DNA from: Branchiostoma belcheri
Lineage: Eukaryota > Chordata > Leptocardii > Amphioxiformes > Branchiostomatidae
Direction: 5' to 3'
DNA: 64,000 nucleotides
NCBI RefSeq assembly: GCF_001625305.1
Contig: NW_017802991.1
Span: forward strand, 550,803-614,802
Below are positions 37,114-49,259 of the stretch, one piece after another. Made by a program: the position numbers and the translations under genes. The notes under the pieces were generated by a model. That model had not been told where the DNA came from. It saw nothing but the letters and a program-made list of their open reading frames with translations, and did not search any database. How positions within the stretch are numbered: position 1 is the first letter of the stretch; each line of letters begins with the position of its first letter.

Positions 37114-39729
37114 CTGGGAAAAAAGTGAGACAGCAGTTGATATGAAACTTCCTATTTGTCGTCTGCTGTAATACCATGTAACAGGTCGTAGTACGAACTA
37201 TTACATAGTATCACAACACTTAGGGTCAGTTGGGTTCTGTCTGATATTTGGATGATTATAGTCAATTTCATAGGTACTAACATCCCGACAGGATAAAGTT
37301 TCTTTATAGGGGAGTGGACTTTGCCCTTGTTCCTCGTGTTTAAGATTCAGAATAATTGAAATAAACATTTAGATAGTGCGACATCATTTTGGCATAATTT
37401 GATATACTATTTACACGCACTTACAAATTTGTCATTAGTTTGCAACTCTACTTGTTTGGATTTTTAAAGCTGTATAAATGCTACTGAGAAGTACAATCAT
37501 AGACCGTATATATGTAGGCTGTATTTTTCTTGTGTTGTCTGTCAGTAATAGTTTCTTAATCGCATTGTGAGCTTTGGTGAAGAAAATGGTGACCTTGGTC
37601 CAACCAATAGCAGCACTACACATGCCATGTCTGTCATCCTCTTTGAAGCCAATTTAGGGTCACTTGCCTCACTTTTTACAGTCACAATAGATTGCCCCAC
37701 TTTTTGTAAGCATTATGAGTGACTGTGTTGATTTGCAAAGAATTTTTTTTTCTTCGAGAATATATTACATCAACATGCACACTTGTGGTGCAGACAGGGA
37801 CACATCGTCAGATACATCACTGTCGAGCTTGGGACGGCTTATATGATACATGTACAGTAGGTCAGTAAACCTGCAAACCAGCAAGTTGAGTTACCATCAA
37901 TTTTTCTTTCCATTTCATGTATTTTGTCACTGGCAGCTAACAATTAATTGGGCGTAAGTATGCCGTGGTCTCTGATACAGGGCTCTCTTTCAGAAGTCTT
38001 TACATTGTCTTTGCTGTCAACATCCCTGACATGTACTGTTTTATTGCAACAAGGTCATCATGTCAGGGTCCCTGCTATATAGAGATGTCCTTTGTATTTG
38101 CACCGACAGTTGATGTTTAATTGGCTGTAAGTGTTCCATGGTCTCTGATGCAGGACTTGCATTGTCTGTGGTGTCGACATCCTTGACATATAATTTTTTT
38201 ATTGCAACAAGGTCATCATGTCAGGGTCCCTGGTATAGAGATGTACTGATTCTCCCTTTGTATTCTCACCGACAGTTGATTTTTAAGTTGGCGTCGTAAG
38301 TGTGCAGTGGTCTGTGATACAGGACTCTCTGAGTCATGACCCAATCATTTCCAGATCACGAGATATCAAAATCATTTGTTCCGCCGCAGTATCATAACAA
38401 GCCGCCAGGGGCCCAAAATCTACTAGTAATCATTTTGAGCTCTCATCAAATTCTATCAAGTATCAAGATAATCCATGTAAGCCTTCTATAGATATGCTGT
38501 TGGTACACAAACACACACACACAAACACACAAACACCTGTCTTGACATGTTTATATTAATTTCTATGCTATTCCCTGCTGCTCCAAATTTCTCGTCTACA
38601 GTTGCCGATGCCAATACATTTGACATTGATTCAGAACGTTACAGACAGTTTCTAAAGGATTTTTTTCGGTTGATGTACTCTTTGTTTATGCTTCGGCGTA
38701 ACTGTTTGTTAACGCAACCATTTTACGTAAAGCCATCGCAAGGAATTCTAAGTTATCCATCGATCAAAAATCCTGAATTTAAGGTCACAAAGATGAATTT
38801 GTACATCGATTTCATTATGTAATGTTCATGTTGAGTGGAGACGGCGAACATGAGCTGCTTGGATGGCAGTAACGCCTGTAACGTTGAATTATGATCAATT
38901 TTTAACAACTTTCGTTGTATTTGAGAATAAGAGAAACATAGAAAGATATTGAATATGTAAATTAGAAATTATTTTGCATAATAAATGAAAAACTTTTTCA
39001 GCATTCAGCAATGGTAACTGCCTCGAATTTCATACTTAGGTATTTAAAAGTTAAGTGAATGTGAACATCATTAAACATAACTAATTCAAACAATGACCTC
39101 ATTTGCATAATTTATAAGGAAATGCTGGAATGGCATTTTTGTTAAGACTGTCTTTTGGTTGAGAATATGATCAACCGATATAATTCATGATAATGAGGAT
39201 TCTATGTGTATAATCTGGGAAATAATATATATTTTTCAGTCCTAAAAATTAACATTATTTGGCGAAGGTACCTGCACGACAGTGGAACACGATAGTAGTT
39301 TCTTTCTACAATATCACGTCTATTATATTATTATTTACAACGTTTTTACAAGATGAAAATCTGTTTTAAGTAACTACTCCACCCTCTTTATCGGCCTCTC
39401 TGACAATTTTTCTTCCTCAAGCAAGCACTTGTCTTCTAGAACCATTTCGACGTTTTGACTGTTCGGCTGTATCTTGTAATATAACTAAAAGAAGACACAT
39501 GGCCGATTTTTATATACCAGAATGCTCATTTATTTTTCCTTTTATTTCTGGAACAGGAGACAAGATAACATCTGCACAATAGGGTAAAGCAAAGATGCAA
39601 CTGCTCAAGAGAGGGCAACAGCGAGATTGTAGCTTCGAGATTATCAGTACAATTACCTTGAAAAATCGAGGTTTCAGCTTCCTGAGAGAGTGCATGCCCA
39701 TCATCGAGCTACCAGGTTCCTAAGATATG
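37114..39729. repeat. Tandem and dispersed repeats, no gene recognised
   Basis: Around 37930-38340 a unit of about 180 bp repeats, carrying CCCTGACATG and its complement CATGTCAGGG around TTTTATTGCAACAAGG, plus GACAGTTGATGTTTAATTGG. The same unit recurs at 42850-43700 and 53160-53940. Fragments near 38500-38640 recur at 44110-44200. The remainder is AT-rich. Confidence 0.55.
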
Positions 39730-40090
39730 ACGTTAGCGATGTTGCAGCTACCTGAGAGAGTACACCACGAGGTTTCAGCTTCATGATTAGAGTGTATCAG
39801 CGAGGTTACAGCTTCATGGGAGAGTGTATCAGCGAGGTTGCAGCTTCAAGAGAGAGAGCATCATTGTGGTTGCAGCTTCAAGAAAGAGTGCTTCAGCGAG
39901 GTTGCGACTTCATGGGAGAGTGTATCAGCGAGGTTGCGACTTCATAAAAGAGTGCACCAGCGAGGTTTCAGCTTCATGAGAGAGTGAAGCAGCGAGGTTG
40001 CAGCTTCGTAAGAGAGGACAACGGCGAGGTTGCAGCTTCCTCACAGAGAGTACCATCGAGGTAGCAGATATCGCTACGACATTATTGCTC
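39730..40090. repeat. Degenerate minisatellite upstream of the SLC35G1-like gene
   Basis: About ten imperfect copies of a 32-36-bp unit, consensus AGCGAGGTTGCAGCTTCATG then AGAGAGTGTATC, end about 360 bases before the ATG at 40452. Copies vary by small indels, and related blocks extend left to about 39590. It has no credible frame. Confidence 0.8.
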
Positions 40091-40451
40091 CCTGAGCGAG
40101 GGTATCGATGAGAATTCAGCATACCCAAAGAGGGCAATCATCTGGTGACTGATCTTAATAAGTTCTCTTCAGATACAATCAGAGTTAAAGAGAACAGTCA
40201 GATACTGATACTTCAACAAAACTCAACAAACAGATATTGTGGCTATTACATACCGATTTAGAGGAATAGAAAAACGGAAGGGCAAGAATTTCAGCTGAAG
40301 AACACCATAAGATTTCACACTACATGGCTTCAAAGTTGAACCATTAGGCTAAGAACATTGGCAATACGTGCGACGCCAATCTTTATAGATAGCGCGCTAT
40401 CTGGCAACGCTGCGAGGATCAGAAGAAACTACAAGCGAAAAGACAAGAGAA

Positions 40452-41474
40452 ATGCCATCCACCGCTAACACCACCGAAGGCGAAAACGTTTCAGGTACAG
40501 ATGAAGAAGTATCGCCTTCATTCAAAGCAGCGAAAGGCATTTTGCTAACGGTCATGTCAGCCATTGCTTTGTCTCTCGCTGGGGAGTTCACAGCAATAAT
40601 AAGCAAAGAAGGCCTTCCAATTTTCCAAATGCTTTTCTTAAAGCGATTTATTGAGCTTCTCACACTTATTCCTATCTTAGCATTCTGTCGGCCGAGATTA
40701 ACGGGTGAAAATAGACGCCAGAATATCATGTTGTTCCTATTTTCGATTTTTGCAAATGCCGTTATGATTGCGTACATGCTTTCTTTTGTCTACACGGTTC
40801 CTGGAATCGCGTTTGGTATCATTCAAGGTCTGATGCCTTTCTTCGTAGCCTGTGTCGGGTTTGTGTTCTTGAAGGAATCTCTGTTTCTTGCAGATGTTTG
40901 TGGGATTTTCATTAGCGTGTCAGGGGTTGTTCTAGTGGCGGTAGGGAACACACAAGTAGATGGGATGTCCACCAAAGTTTTAGTCTTGTCAATCGTAATT
41001 CCGCTAACCGCGTCGTTGGCTTTAGCACCCGATATGGTCTTTATGCGGTACCTGACAGGAACACTAGAGGTTCCGATAGTCACAACTTTGCTCTATCAAG
41101 ATTTGGTAGGTACAGTGGCATTACTAGCAATAACATATGCGACAGAGACCCCAATCTGGACAATGTCATTGCGTACAGTGTTATATGTAGTAGGACTTGG
41201 GGTGACGAAGAGTCTTGGCACCTTTTTGCTCCTTGCAGCCTTGAGATTTGTGAAGGCGTACATCTCAACTACAGTACGCATGTTTGCCATCCCGAGCACT
41301 CTGATGCTGGACTACTTCTTTCTGCAGAAAGTACCAAATTCCTTCCATTTGGCAGGCGTGGTCCTGGTGATGTTTGGAATAGTGTTCGTTAGCGTCCAAA
41401 CATGGCGGATGGAACGTCAGAAGGAACGGAGAGTTGAATTTCTTCAAACACTCCAGTTTGATTCTGATGAATGA
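40452..41474 (+). CDS. SLC35G1: SLC35G1-like EamA/DMT-family transporter, single exon
   Basis: An intronless frame of 340 residues starts at ATG 40452. It has about ten hydrophobic helices arranged as two EamA-type repeats, with the pattern F-G-I-I-Q-G-L-M-P-F-F-V closing repeat one and V-L-Y-V-V-G-L-G-V-T-K-S-L-G-T in repeat two. The N-terminal tail is acidic and the C-terminal tail (R-M-E-R-Q-K-E-R-R) basic, both presumably cytosolic. Length and architecture fit the SLC35G group of the drug/metabolite transporter superfamily, whose substrates are poorly defined. No neighbour suggests a function. The lack of introns could mean an ancestral single-exon gene or an old retrocopy; I see no poly(A) tract or target duplication at its ends. 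Confidence 0.75.
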   Translation: MPSTANTTEGENVSGTDEEVSPSFKAAKGILLTVMSAIALSLAGEFTAIISKEGLPIFQMLFLKRFIELLTLIPILAFCRPRLTGENRRQNIMLFLFSIFANAVMIAYMLSFVYTVPGIAFGIIQGLMPFFVACVGFVFLKESLFLADVCGIFISVSGVVLVAVGNTQVDGMSTKVLVLSIVIPLTASLALAPDMVFMRYLTGTLEVPIVTTLLYQDLVGTVALLAITYATETPIWTMSLRTVLYVVGLGVTKSLGTFLLLAALRFVKAYISTTVRMFAIPSTLMLDYFFLQKVPNSFHLAGVVLVMFGIVFVSVQTWRMERQKERRVEFLQTLQFDSDE

Positions 41475-41809
41475 CATTACGGACATTAACTATTAAAAAA
41501 AAATAAGAACAAGGGAGAATTGTGTTTCAAGATTTGTTCTCTTCTATATAGCTTAAGGAACATTATCAGGAGGACCTGAAGGGACACATTTTAAAACGTT
41601 TGGGTTTAATTCTAAAGAGAGACAAATGCGTTTTAAAAAAATAAAAAAGGTCGTTATTTGTTTAAAAAAGCCTTTAAAATCAATTATCTTTATCTTAACA
41701 TCTTTGTACTTACAGATTATTACTTTTACAGAGTAATTTGTGCTGTAATCTTGAACTACATTCTGTGAGCTTGTATCGAATGATCTCCCATACCAAATTT
41801 CAGGTCATT

Positions 41810-44640
41810 CGGTTTTGACACAGAAGCTAAAAATGCACATTTTTGTCCGGAAATGCCAAAAAAATATTTTGTACCATTTTAAAGTGATGTAAGTCAAAAG
41901 CATGAATGACATCATTTGGATATTTCTCCATTCGGAGGTCATTCGGATTTAATATTAGGGCACAGGAGCCAAAAATGTACATTTTTGTCCGAAAATAGCC
42001 AAAAAGCCCTATTTTTCAGAATTTTTAAGTAGTGTATATCAAAAGCTTGCATGGGGTTTTTGTAGACATATGTCCAAAGTATCCCCATACCAAATTTCAG
42101 GTCATTTGGTTTTATGGGCTATGGTTTTATATGTCGCGACAGTATGGGATCCATATACAAAGAAAGACAAACTTTAAGACAAACTGGAAAGGGTAAATAA
42201 TCAAGCTGCAAGATTCTGTATGAACAGCTATGAAATAGGTGTTAGTGTCATGGAAATAAAAAATAAAAACCTACAGTGGGAGTCACTGGAAGACATAAGA
42301 AAATGTCCAGACTATACATGATGTACAAAATGACTAACAAACTGGTGGACGGCCCAACTACTAAGTACCTAATGCCAGCCAAAAAGAGAACAAGAAATAG
42401 CCATGCCTTCAAGTACCAGAGTTATCAACAAAATATTGAAGCGTTCAAGAATTCATTCCTCCCTAGAACTATCGCAGAGTGGAACTCGCTGTCACCAAGT
42501 ACAGTAGGGGCATTGTCATTAGATAGATTTAAACAATGTCTAGAGTTAGAAGTTCAAGGGTTAGGTTTAACAAGTCGATCGGTGTAATGTAGACAGCTGC
42601 CGCCGCGTCACTTGCCTGCGAAGCTGGTGTGTCACGCCGAATGACGGTTATACCGGCTATATAGAATGATACAAATGAATTAATTCCGGAGGTCTTTAAT
42701 AAAAAGCCGAGTGAACTTTTATTTTATCTTCACTGCATGATGTTAAATCTTTTATCTAGCCCATACTGTCTGGCCAATTAGTTACACATTTTAAGATGTG
42801 TACATGTCAGAGATGTATTGTTTGGTCCGTGATTATAGAGTTACCGTAACTCTTTCCATTTTATGTGTTTTGTCACTGGAAGCTTATAATTAAGCGGGCC
42901 TGTGCATGCCATGGTCTCTTATACTGGACTTTCTTTCAAAATGCTTTGCATTGTCTCTTTCTGGGGTCGAAGTCCCTGACATACAATAAGATTTTTTATT
43001 GCAACATGGTGTTAAATATGTCAGGGTCCCTGGTAATTATACATAAAAAGATGTCCATTCTCTCTTTATTTTGTCACCGACAATTAATGTTGCGTAAGTA
43101 TGTTGTGGTCACTGATGAAATACGAGGTTGTCTGTGAAAAATCTTCAAGTGTCTTTGTCAAACCCAACGTTGAAACATCTGTTGTTGGGTCCGGGTCCCT
43201 CGGTTCTGGCACCTGTGATCGTAAACTAGTCTTATGATGACCTTTACTACCCTGGCCTAGTTGCTTAGGACGGCTTATGGTACAATAGGTCAGTAAACCT
43301 GCAAACCAACAGTGAGATACGTACCATCAATCTTTCTTTCCATTTTATGTGTTTTGTCACTGGCTGCTAAAAAATAATTGGGCCTGTGCATGTCCTTGAC
43401 ATGTAATGTTTTATTGCAATAATTATAAGGTCATCGTGTCAGGGTCCATGGTATAAAGATGCCCATTTTCTCTTTGTTTTGCCACCGAAAGTTGATGTTT
43501 AATTGGGCGTAAGTGTGCCATGGTCTCTGATGCAGGACTTGCATTGTCTGTGGTGTCAACATCCCTGACATGTACTGTTTTATTGCAATAAGGTCATCAT
43601 GTCAGGGTCCCTGGTATAGAGATGTACATTCTCCCTTTGTTTTCTCACCGACAGTTGATGTTTGATTTGGCGTCGTAAGTGTACAGTGGTCTCTGATACA
43701 GGGCTCTCTAGATCTGAGTCATGACCCATGTCCAGATCACGAGATATATCAAAACCATATGTTCCTCCGTAATACCATAACAAGCCGCCAGGGGCCTAAA
43801 ATCTACTAGTAATCATTTTGAGCTCTCATCAAGTTCTATCAAGTATCAAGATAATCCATGTGAGCCTTCTAGAAATATGCTGTTGATACACACACACACA
43901 CTGTGGAACTCGCTGTCACCAAGTACGCAGTAGGGACATTGTCATTAGATAGCTTTAAACAATGCCTAGAGTTTGAAGTTTAAGGGTTAGGTGTAACAAG
44001 TCCATCCGTGTAATATAGCCAGCTGCCGCCGCGCCACGTGCCTGCGAAGCTTGTGTGTTACGCCGAAGGGCGGTTATACCGGCTATACAGATACAGATTG
44101 TATTTGTATTGACATGTTTATATTAATTTCTATGCTATTCCCTACGACGATGCTCCAAATTTCTCGTCTACAGTTGCCGATGCCAATGCATTTGACCCAA
44201 TGTATAAAACCACTGGTTGAGATTGTCAAAAATTACTGCAGGTTCTTTCCTATCCGATCGTGCCCAAACTGCTATCCTGTTTTCATTTTGTCAGTAATAG
44301 ATATTCATCTTTTGTCTTCTGTTATGGGTTTAAATACAGTGGAATTCACTAAGATAGTAATTGCTAACATATAAAGGGAAATGGCCGGATACATATAAGG
44401 TATTTGCGGTGCCGAATAGTGGTGTGTTAAAGCATATATGTTGAGGTTGCTTATAAGTTTAAAGTTTAATGTTTTTTAAAGATTGCCATGTAAATAGTTA
44501 AGGTTTTTATGTGACGTGTAACTCCTCTGTTTTTACATGATTCATGCTGTAAGTTAAGTGTAAATATGTAGGATTGTGTCTGTAATTGTGATGTTACATG
44601 TATTTGTATTGGAACCCTGGAAGAATAGCCCATAATCGGC
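41810..44640. repeat. LINE remnants and tandem repeats
   Basis: 41810-42120 holds two to three copies of a unit of about 130 bp with CACATTTTTGTCCG and CAAATTTCAGGTCATT. LINE fragments lie at 42130-42590 (entered separately) and 43905-44090. Between them the 180-bp CATGTCAGGG unit repeats about four times (42850-43700). No host gene seen. Confidence 0.6.
42130..42590 (+). pseudogene. Non-LTR retrotransposon fragment (reverse transcriptase C-terminus)
   Basis: Upstream codons give V-W-D-P-Y-T-K-K-D-K then a stop, and L-E-R-V-N-N-Q-A-A-R-F. After a frame change, R-L-Y-M-M-Y-K-M-T-N and F-L-P-R-T-I-A-E-W-N-S-L follow. This is the standard C-terminal region of CR1/Jockey-like LINEs, broken by stops and a frameshift. 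The 3' part with ACCGGCTATA recurs at 43905-44090. Confidence 0.75.
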
Positions 44641-45073
44641 TAAAGGGTATCTCAATAAACTGAAACTGAAAGCACGAGGTTTCAAGATAAAGAAATATAT
44701 CACAGAAGGTGTGCTGTTAGTAATAAGAAAATAACATGTATCATGAAAATATATAGAATAAAAACTTTGAATTTGTGGAAGATTATTTATTTAGTTTTTT
44801 TTTGGTTCACCAGATTAATTTTGTTAAGTCTTTTGGTAGCTTTTCTATTTAAATGCATATTACTCTAAATGATAATAAAACAAGACTATTGGACCTTGTG
44901 ATTAAGTGTTTCAAGTAATTTTTTGTTTAAACTTAGAAACAACAACATAACCAAGATACGAAAAAAAACTACCTATGTTTTATTAGTAGGTGTACAAGCT
45001 ATGTTTAGATAGTACTTGAAGTCCTGTTTGCATATGCATTTTACCACTATTGTTGAATTTTGTGTGGCTGTAC

Positions 45074-46829
45074 CTAGCCCGATATGGCATATTGATTCAG
45101 GGAATTGATGCCATCAATCAGTATTTTCAGCAGCTCCACTTCAGTACGACCCATCCGCTGGCGGTTGGACACGTCACAGACTGCCTTTTCACTGGCCTCA
45201 GAGGTTTCTAAACAAATAACCAAAGTCACTCAAGAAAGAAATCAACCTAACTAGCGTACTGAACGTACCCATTCACAAAAGAATTACTTAAACAAGCAAA
45301 AGAAAAGGTACTTTACTCAGATCTGTTTTAGTAATACAAATTGAATGTTCTTATCCAGCTTATACAGCATTTTAGATATCATTATGTCCAGCACAACACC
45401 CAGTCTACTTATGCTGCAACTTAGGTAGGTGATTTTAACAGCTTAGTTCTTAGATCTTTGCCATATAAGATGATAGGACCCCTTATTACAGTCCTGTGGC
45501 CACCATGTCTTCCCCCCCACCTCCACCCACCGTTAAACATAGCACAGTCTCTAACCTCCATGTTTGCCCCTGACGTCCAACCCAAGCTGACCGCATGTGC
45601 TTTTGAATTCAGCAGCTGTGTTAAACGCGTTCGGCACACGCATGTGCACGCTTGTACGCATACCTGTGCCAAGGTTGGTAGGACAGCTGGACAGGTACCC
45701 ATACTGCTTGTCAAACGCGAACGCAGTCTGTGCATTGTTCAGCAGACGTTTATCGATGGCATGGATGCCACGACACAAACGATTAAATACTTGCTGGACG
45801 TCTGCTCCTGAAGGTAATAGAATAAAAAGAATCAGCACGTTACGGCTCCAATGTAATGTACACAATGCTAAGTACAGGTCCGAGAAAACTTTGACACAAA
45901 ACATGGACTTTTTAATAACCAAGCCGGTCTAAAATTGAATTTCAAAAAATACCGGTAATGATATGGATTAAAAGATAATGAATTCGTCGATGAATATACT
46001 AAGTATATAACGCAAGGTTACCACTTTACGGTAGAATTATGGAAAATTACATTTTTTTTGTTAAAACGCGTGGGCAGAACTAAATATTTAACCCATGTGA
46101 AGAAACAGTAGTTCGTCGGTTATAAAAGTGTGTGCCGTGTCATTTCTTCCCTGTGTTTTTTGTGCCGTGCCAGCTTTTTTTATTTAGTAATTAACAGTGA
46201 AGAATTGCTCTAGGGTGACCAATCAACGGTCTCTTGGAACTTATAAGCACACATAAACAAACACTTCTTGCTAACAATTACCGAAGTGGTCAACAACAAA
46301 CCACGGTAAAATGTCACTGTGTAGCGCAATGTCGCATGCAGTAGCGCTGTGGTGCTAAATGAGGTTGGACCGCCATTTTTCCCTCAGTAGAATGTGACAT
46401 AAAAGCCCATGATGTTCCATAAAACTTGTGCAATAGATAACAAGCGTCCATGCCCCTCCAGACACAACGGAGCGTCGTGAAAACCCGAGCAAACTGTTTG
46501 CTACGGACGCAGGAAGCCATTTTTGGCATTTTTGCATATATTAATGTGAAACAGCGCCACAGTGCGACTTCTACGTACCTTTCTACAGTTCAAAACAGTG
46601 ACGTCACCTGATGAAACGATGATGATGATGATTAAAATGGCGTTCGAAAAAACGCTAGTCGGCGAGAACTGTCGCTGTACTTTTGCTTATTTATATGAAG
46701 GTGTTTGAAAGTTTCATACCTCAGAAAACAATTAAGATAAGAAAGCCAGGCAGCTAGGTTTGATACCAGCTATTGTTACGATTTCTTACCATTCTAGTGA
46801 GAAAGATGGATAGGTAGATAGATAGATAG

Positions 46830-46910
<81 letters not shown>

Positions 46911-49238
46911 CCTTTCTGCATAGATATGATCCTAAGATGATCCTCCTCGTTTACCCACACCAAAAACGTCTTTGCATTGTTGTAAAAGATGCCCCGTCCT
47001 TCCGGCCAGTCTCGACATATCCCTGCAGCTGCCTGGTACTTATCACTCTCCTGTCGCAAAACGAACATATCAGTGGGAAAATGTTTAAGACATTATGAAT
47101 AACCAGGTCTAGAATAAAAAAAAATGTCAATGAATATCAAATGATAGGCACAAATTAAAAAATGCAGTTTAAGTTAAAGAATTTAGCAAAGAACATCCCT
47201 CTTTTGTGTTATTTAAAAAAAAAGCGGTTGCAAGAGTAATTGTTCTTTTCGTTATCTTTGAGGTAAGAAGAGCAGATCAAATGAAATATACCTAAAGCTA
47301 CCGTATGGCCGATGCACTGCCCAGTCTCTTGACCTAAAAGGTTAGAGATGTTAAACAACTTTTTAAAAGTTGTATGCCATTTACCTGAAAAAGATATCCA
47401 TCCTTTATAAGACTTTGTTTTTCTGAGCTCGTCATTGTATCGTAGGGATAGTAGGTCCCGCTAAGGTCCCCTCCAAGGCTCTCTAGTGCGGTCACCAAGA
47501 TACGCTCTACTTCCAGGCGTTTCTCCCGTGACATACCTGGGGGGAATCCTGTTTAAACCAACATAAACCTGGTTAAGAACGAGAAAGTTGTGGGAATATA
47601 CTCGATCACTAAAGAGTCTAAATAGACTGTTAGTGATGTAGTAATCATCTTTGTAATGCCTGCTGCAGTACGTAGGGGAGTGAGTGAGGGAGTGAGTGAG
47701 TGTTTGTGCGTGGGGGGGGTGAGCGAGCGAGCGAGTGAGTGAGTGAGTGAGTGAGTGTGTGAGTGAGTGAGTGAGCGAGCGAGCGAGGGAGTGAGTGAGT
47801 GAGTGAGCGAGCGAGTGAGTGAGTGAGTGAGTGTGTGAGTGAGTGAGTGAGTGAGTGAGTGAGTGAGTGAGTGAGTGAGTGAGTGAGTGAGTGAACATCA
47901 CTGGGCAAACTGGCAACCAAATTAAAAAGATATCGTTCCTAGTGAAATAGAAAACTTTTAAATTAGTAACATTGTTTAAACAGAGGTGAGGTTTCGAAGA
48001 GGTACTGGAAAGGGGAGACTGAAGGGGAAATTATACCGTAACCATAGAGGTTCCTGACCACCCTGCATCTAGTAGACAGAATCGATGCTTCGTTGTGAAT
48101 CACGGACGTCAAACATCGAGAATCCAGATTGGAGACGTGCGCAGGTATTTTGTCCATCCCATGGTATTCTCTAGAAAAGATACAAATCATGTTCTTCTAC
48201 AGAATGGAATTTTGTAGAAAGAGATCAAATTTACAGCGACCACTGTCGCCTTCATCAGGATAATTAATGACCAATCACTATAAAACGTAAACACAGATGA
48301 ACCTTCATGATGATAATTACTTTTTTTTATTCAGATTGTTTTGAGGTAGCAGGTGCAATGAAGTAACTTGTGGTAATAGACAGCACATCTTGTCAATAGA
48401 AAAGACGTATTGTCAATAATTACTTTATGATAGGTTCAAAGACTTGACTGTACAGTCTGTAGCACTCCTCGTCTCCTGCATAAACCCCATTGCTGCTGGT
48501 GGGAACTGCGACTCCACTCCGCACCACGTCGTTTATAGTAAAGCTAGTCAAGGACGTCTTGAAGTCCTGAAGAATCGAGTAAATACTGACCTTAATGTTG
48601 GGACGCTTGCTTTCCAAAGCAGCGCTTTCAGTGCTAGTGCTTGTAACTATAATAAAATCTAATCTGACGATTATTTCCACTTTCCGCCTTTTAGGTGTAC
48701 CCAAAGAATAAAGCCTGTATGAATAACAACCATGGAGAAGCTCCGTTGAGGTAGCACTAACAATCCTGTGGCAAGTTTTTCCCAGTATTTACGTGCCGTG
48801 AAAAATACATTTAAACATCCTTAAGGACCCGAACCCGGACTGGGAAACATTCACTCTAAACATGTAATACATACCCGCATCATACATTTGTGAAATTTCG
48901 CAAATTATGTGATAGTTTGTTTCTGTTTATTTATTTCTATCTCATTTAGCCAGGATGCCTTATCTGAATTTCAGTGAAATACACTGGTTTACACTGGGCC
49001 CCTGGAAGACAGTACAGTACCGTAAAACAAATAGGATATATAGTATTATATACAAAATACAAACACATACTTAAGAAAGCCACCATCTATACTCATAATC
49101 CATATTCGGTCCGGTCGCAAGATTTCTCACCTTCAGCTGCTCCCACAAGTCGCAGTTCAGGACACGGCGTGCCAGACAATGATTGTCGTTGGTCCATGCT
49201 GGAAACTGTAGTGCTTTACTGGGTTGGATATCTGCCAT
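45074..49238 (-). CDS. Creatine kinase-family phosphagen kinase, seven exons, complete
   Basis: Exons 49131-49238, 48424-48566, 48037-48170, 47385-47548, 46912-47050, 45556-45807 and 45074-45207 join in phase to 357 residues, close to the usual 380. Phosphagen kinases move phosphate between ATP and a guanidino compound. Conserved parts include Y-A-G-D-E-E, L-S-T-R-C-R with the nucleotide-binding arginines, R-D-W-P-E-G-R-G-I, the N-E-E-D-H-L-R loop, and [10 protein letters not shown] with the reactive cysteine near residue 271. The end D-V-S-N-R-Q-R-M-G matches the family. The loop that in creatine kinase carries Ile69 is about four residues shorter and lacks F-I-M, and the region around Val325 is rewritten, so the substrate is uncertain. 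The N-terminus is short, with no obvious mitochondrial leader. Confidence 0.88.
46805..46911. repeat. (TAGA)n microsatellite touching a splice donor
   Basis: About 25 TAGA/GATA units end exactly at the GT of the donor after exon 46912-47050, so the intron's first bases on the minus strand are GTATCTATC and the repeat. Confidence 0.95.
47682..47894. repeat. (GAGT)n/(GAGC)n tract
   Basis: About 210 bp of GAGT/GAGC/GTGT tetramers in the kinase intron upstream of exon 47385-47548. The long Thr-His-Ser-Leu frames across it are artefacts. Confidence 0.95.
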
Positions 49239-49259
49239 GATCATCGGAATGCGTCTCTA

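Noticed and set aside
39730-40090. CRISPR-like array
   Set aside because: Adjacent imperfect tandem copies without unique spacers, in an animal genome; it is a minisatellite.
47461-47920. Long T-H-S-L repeat frames
   Set aside because: Translation of the GAGT/GAGC tract.
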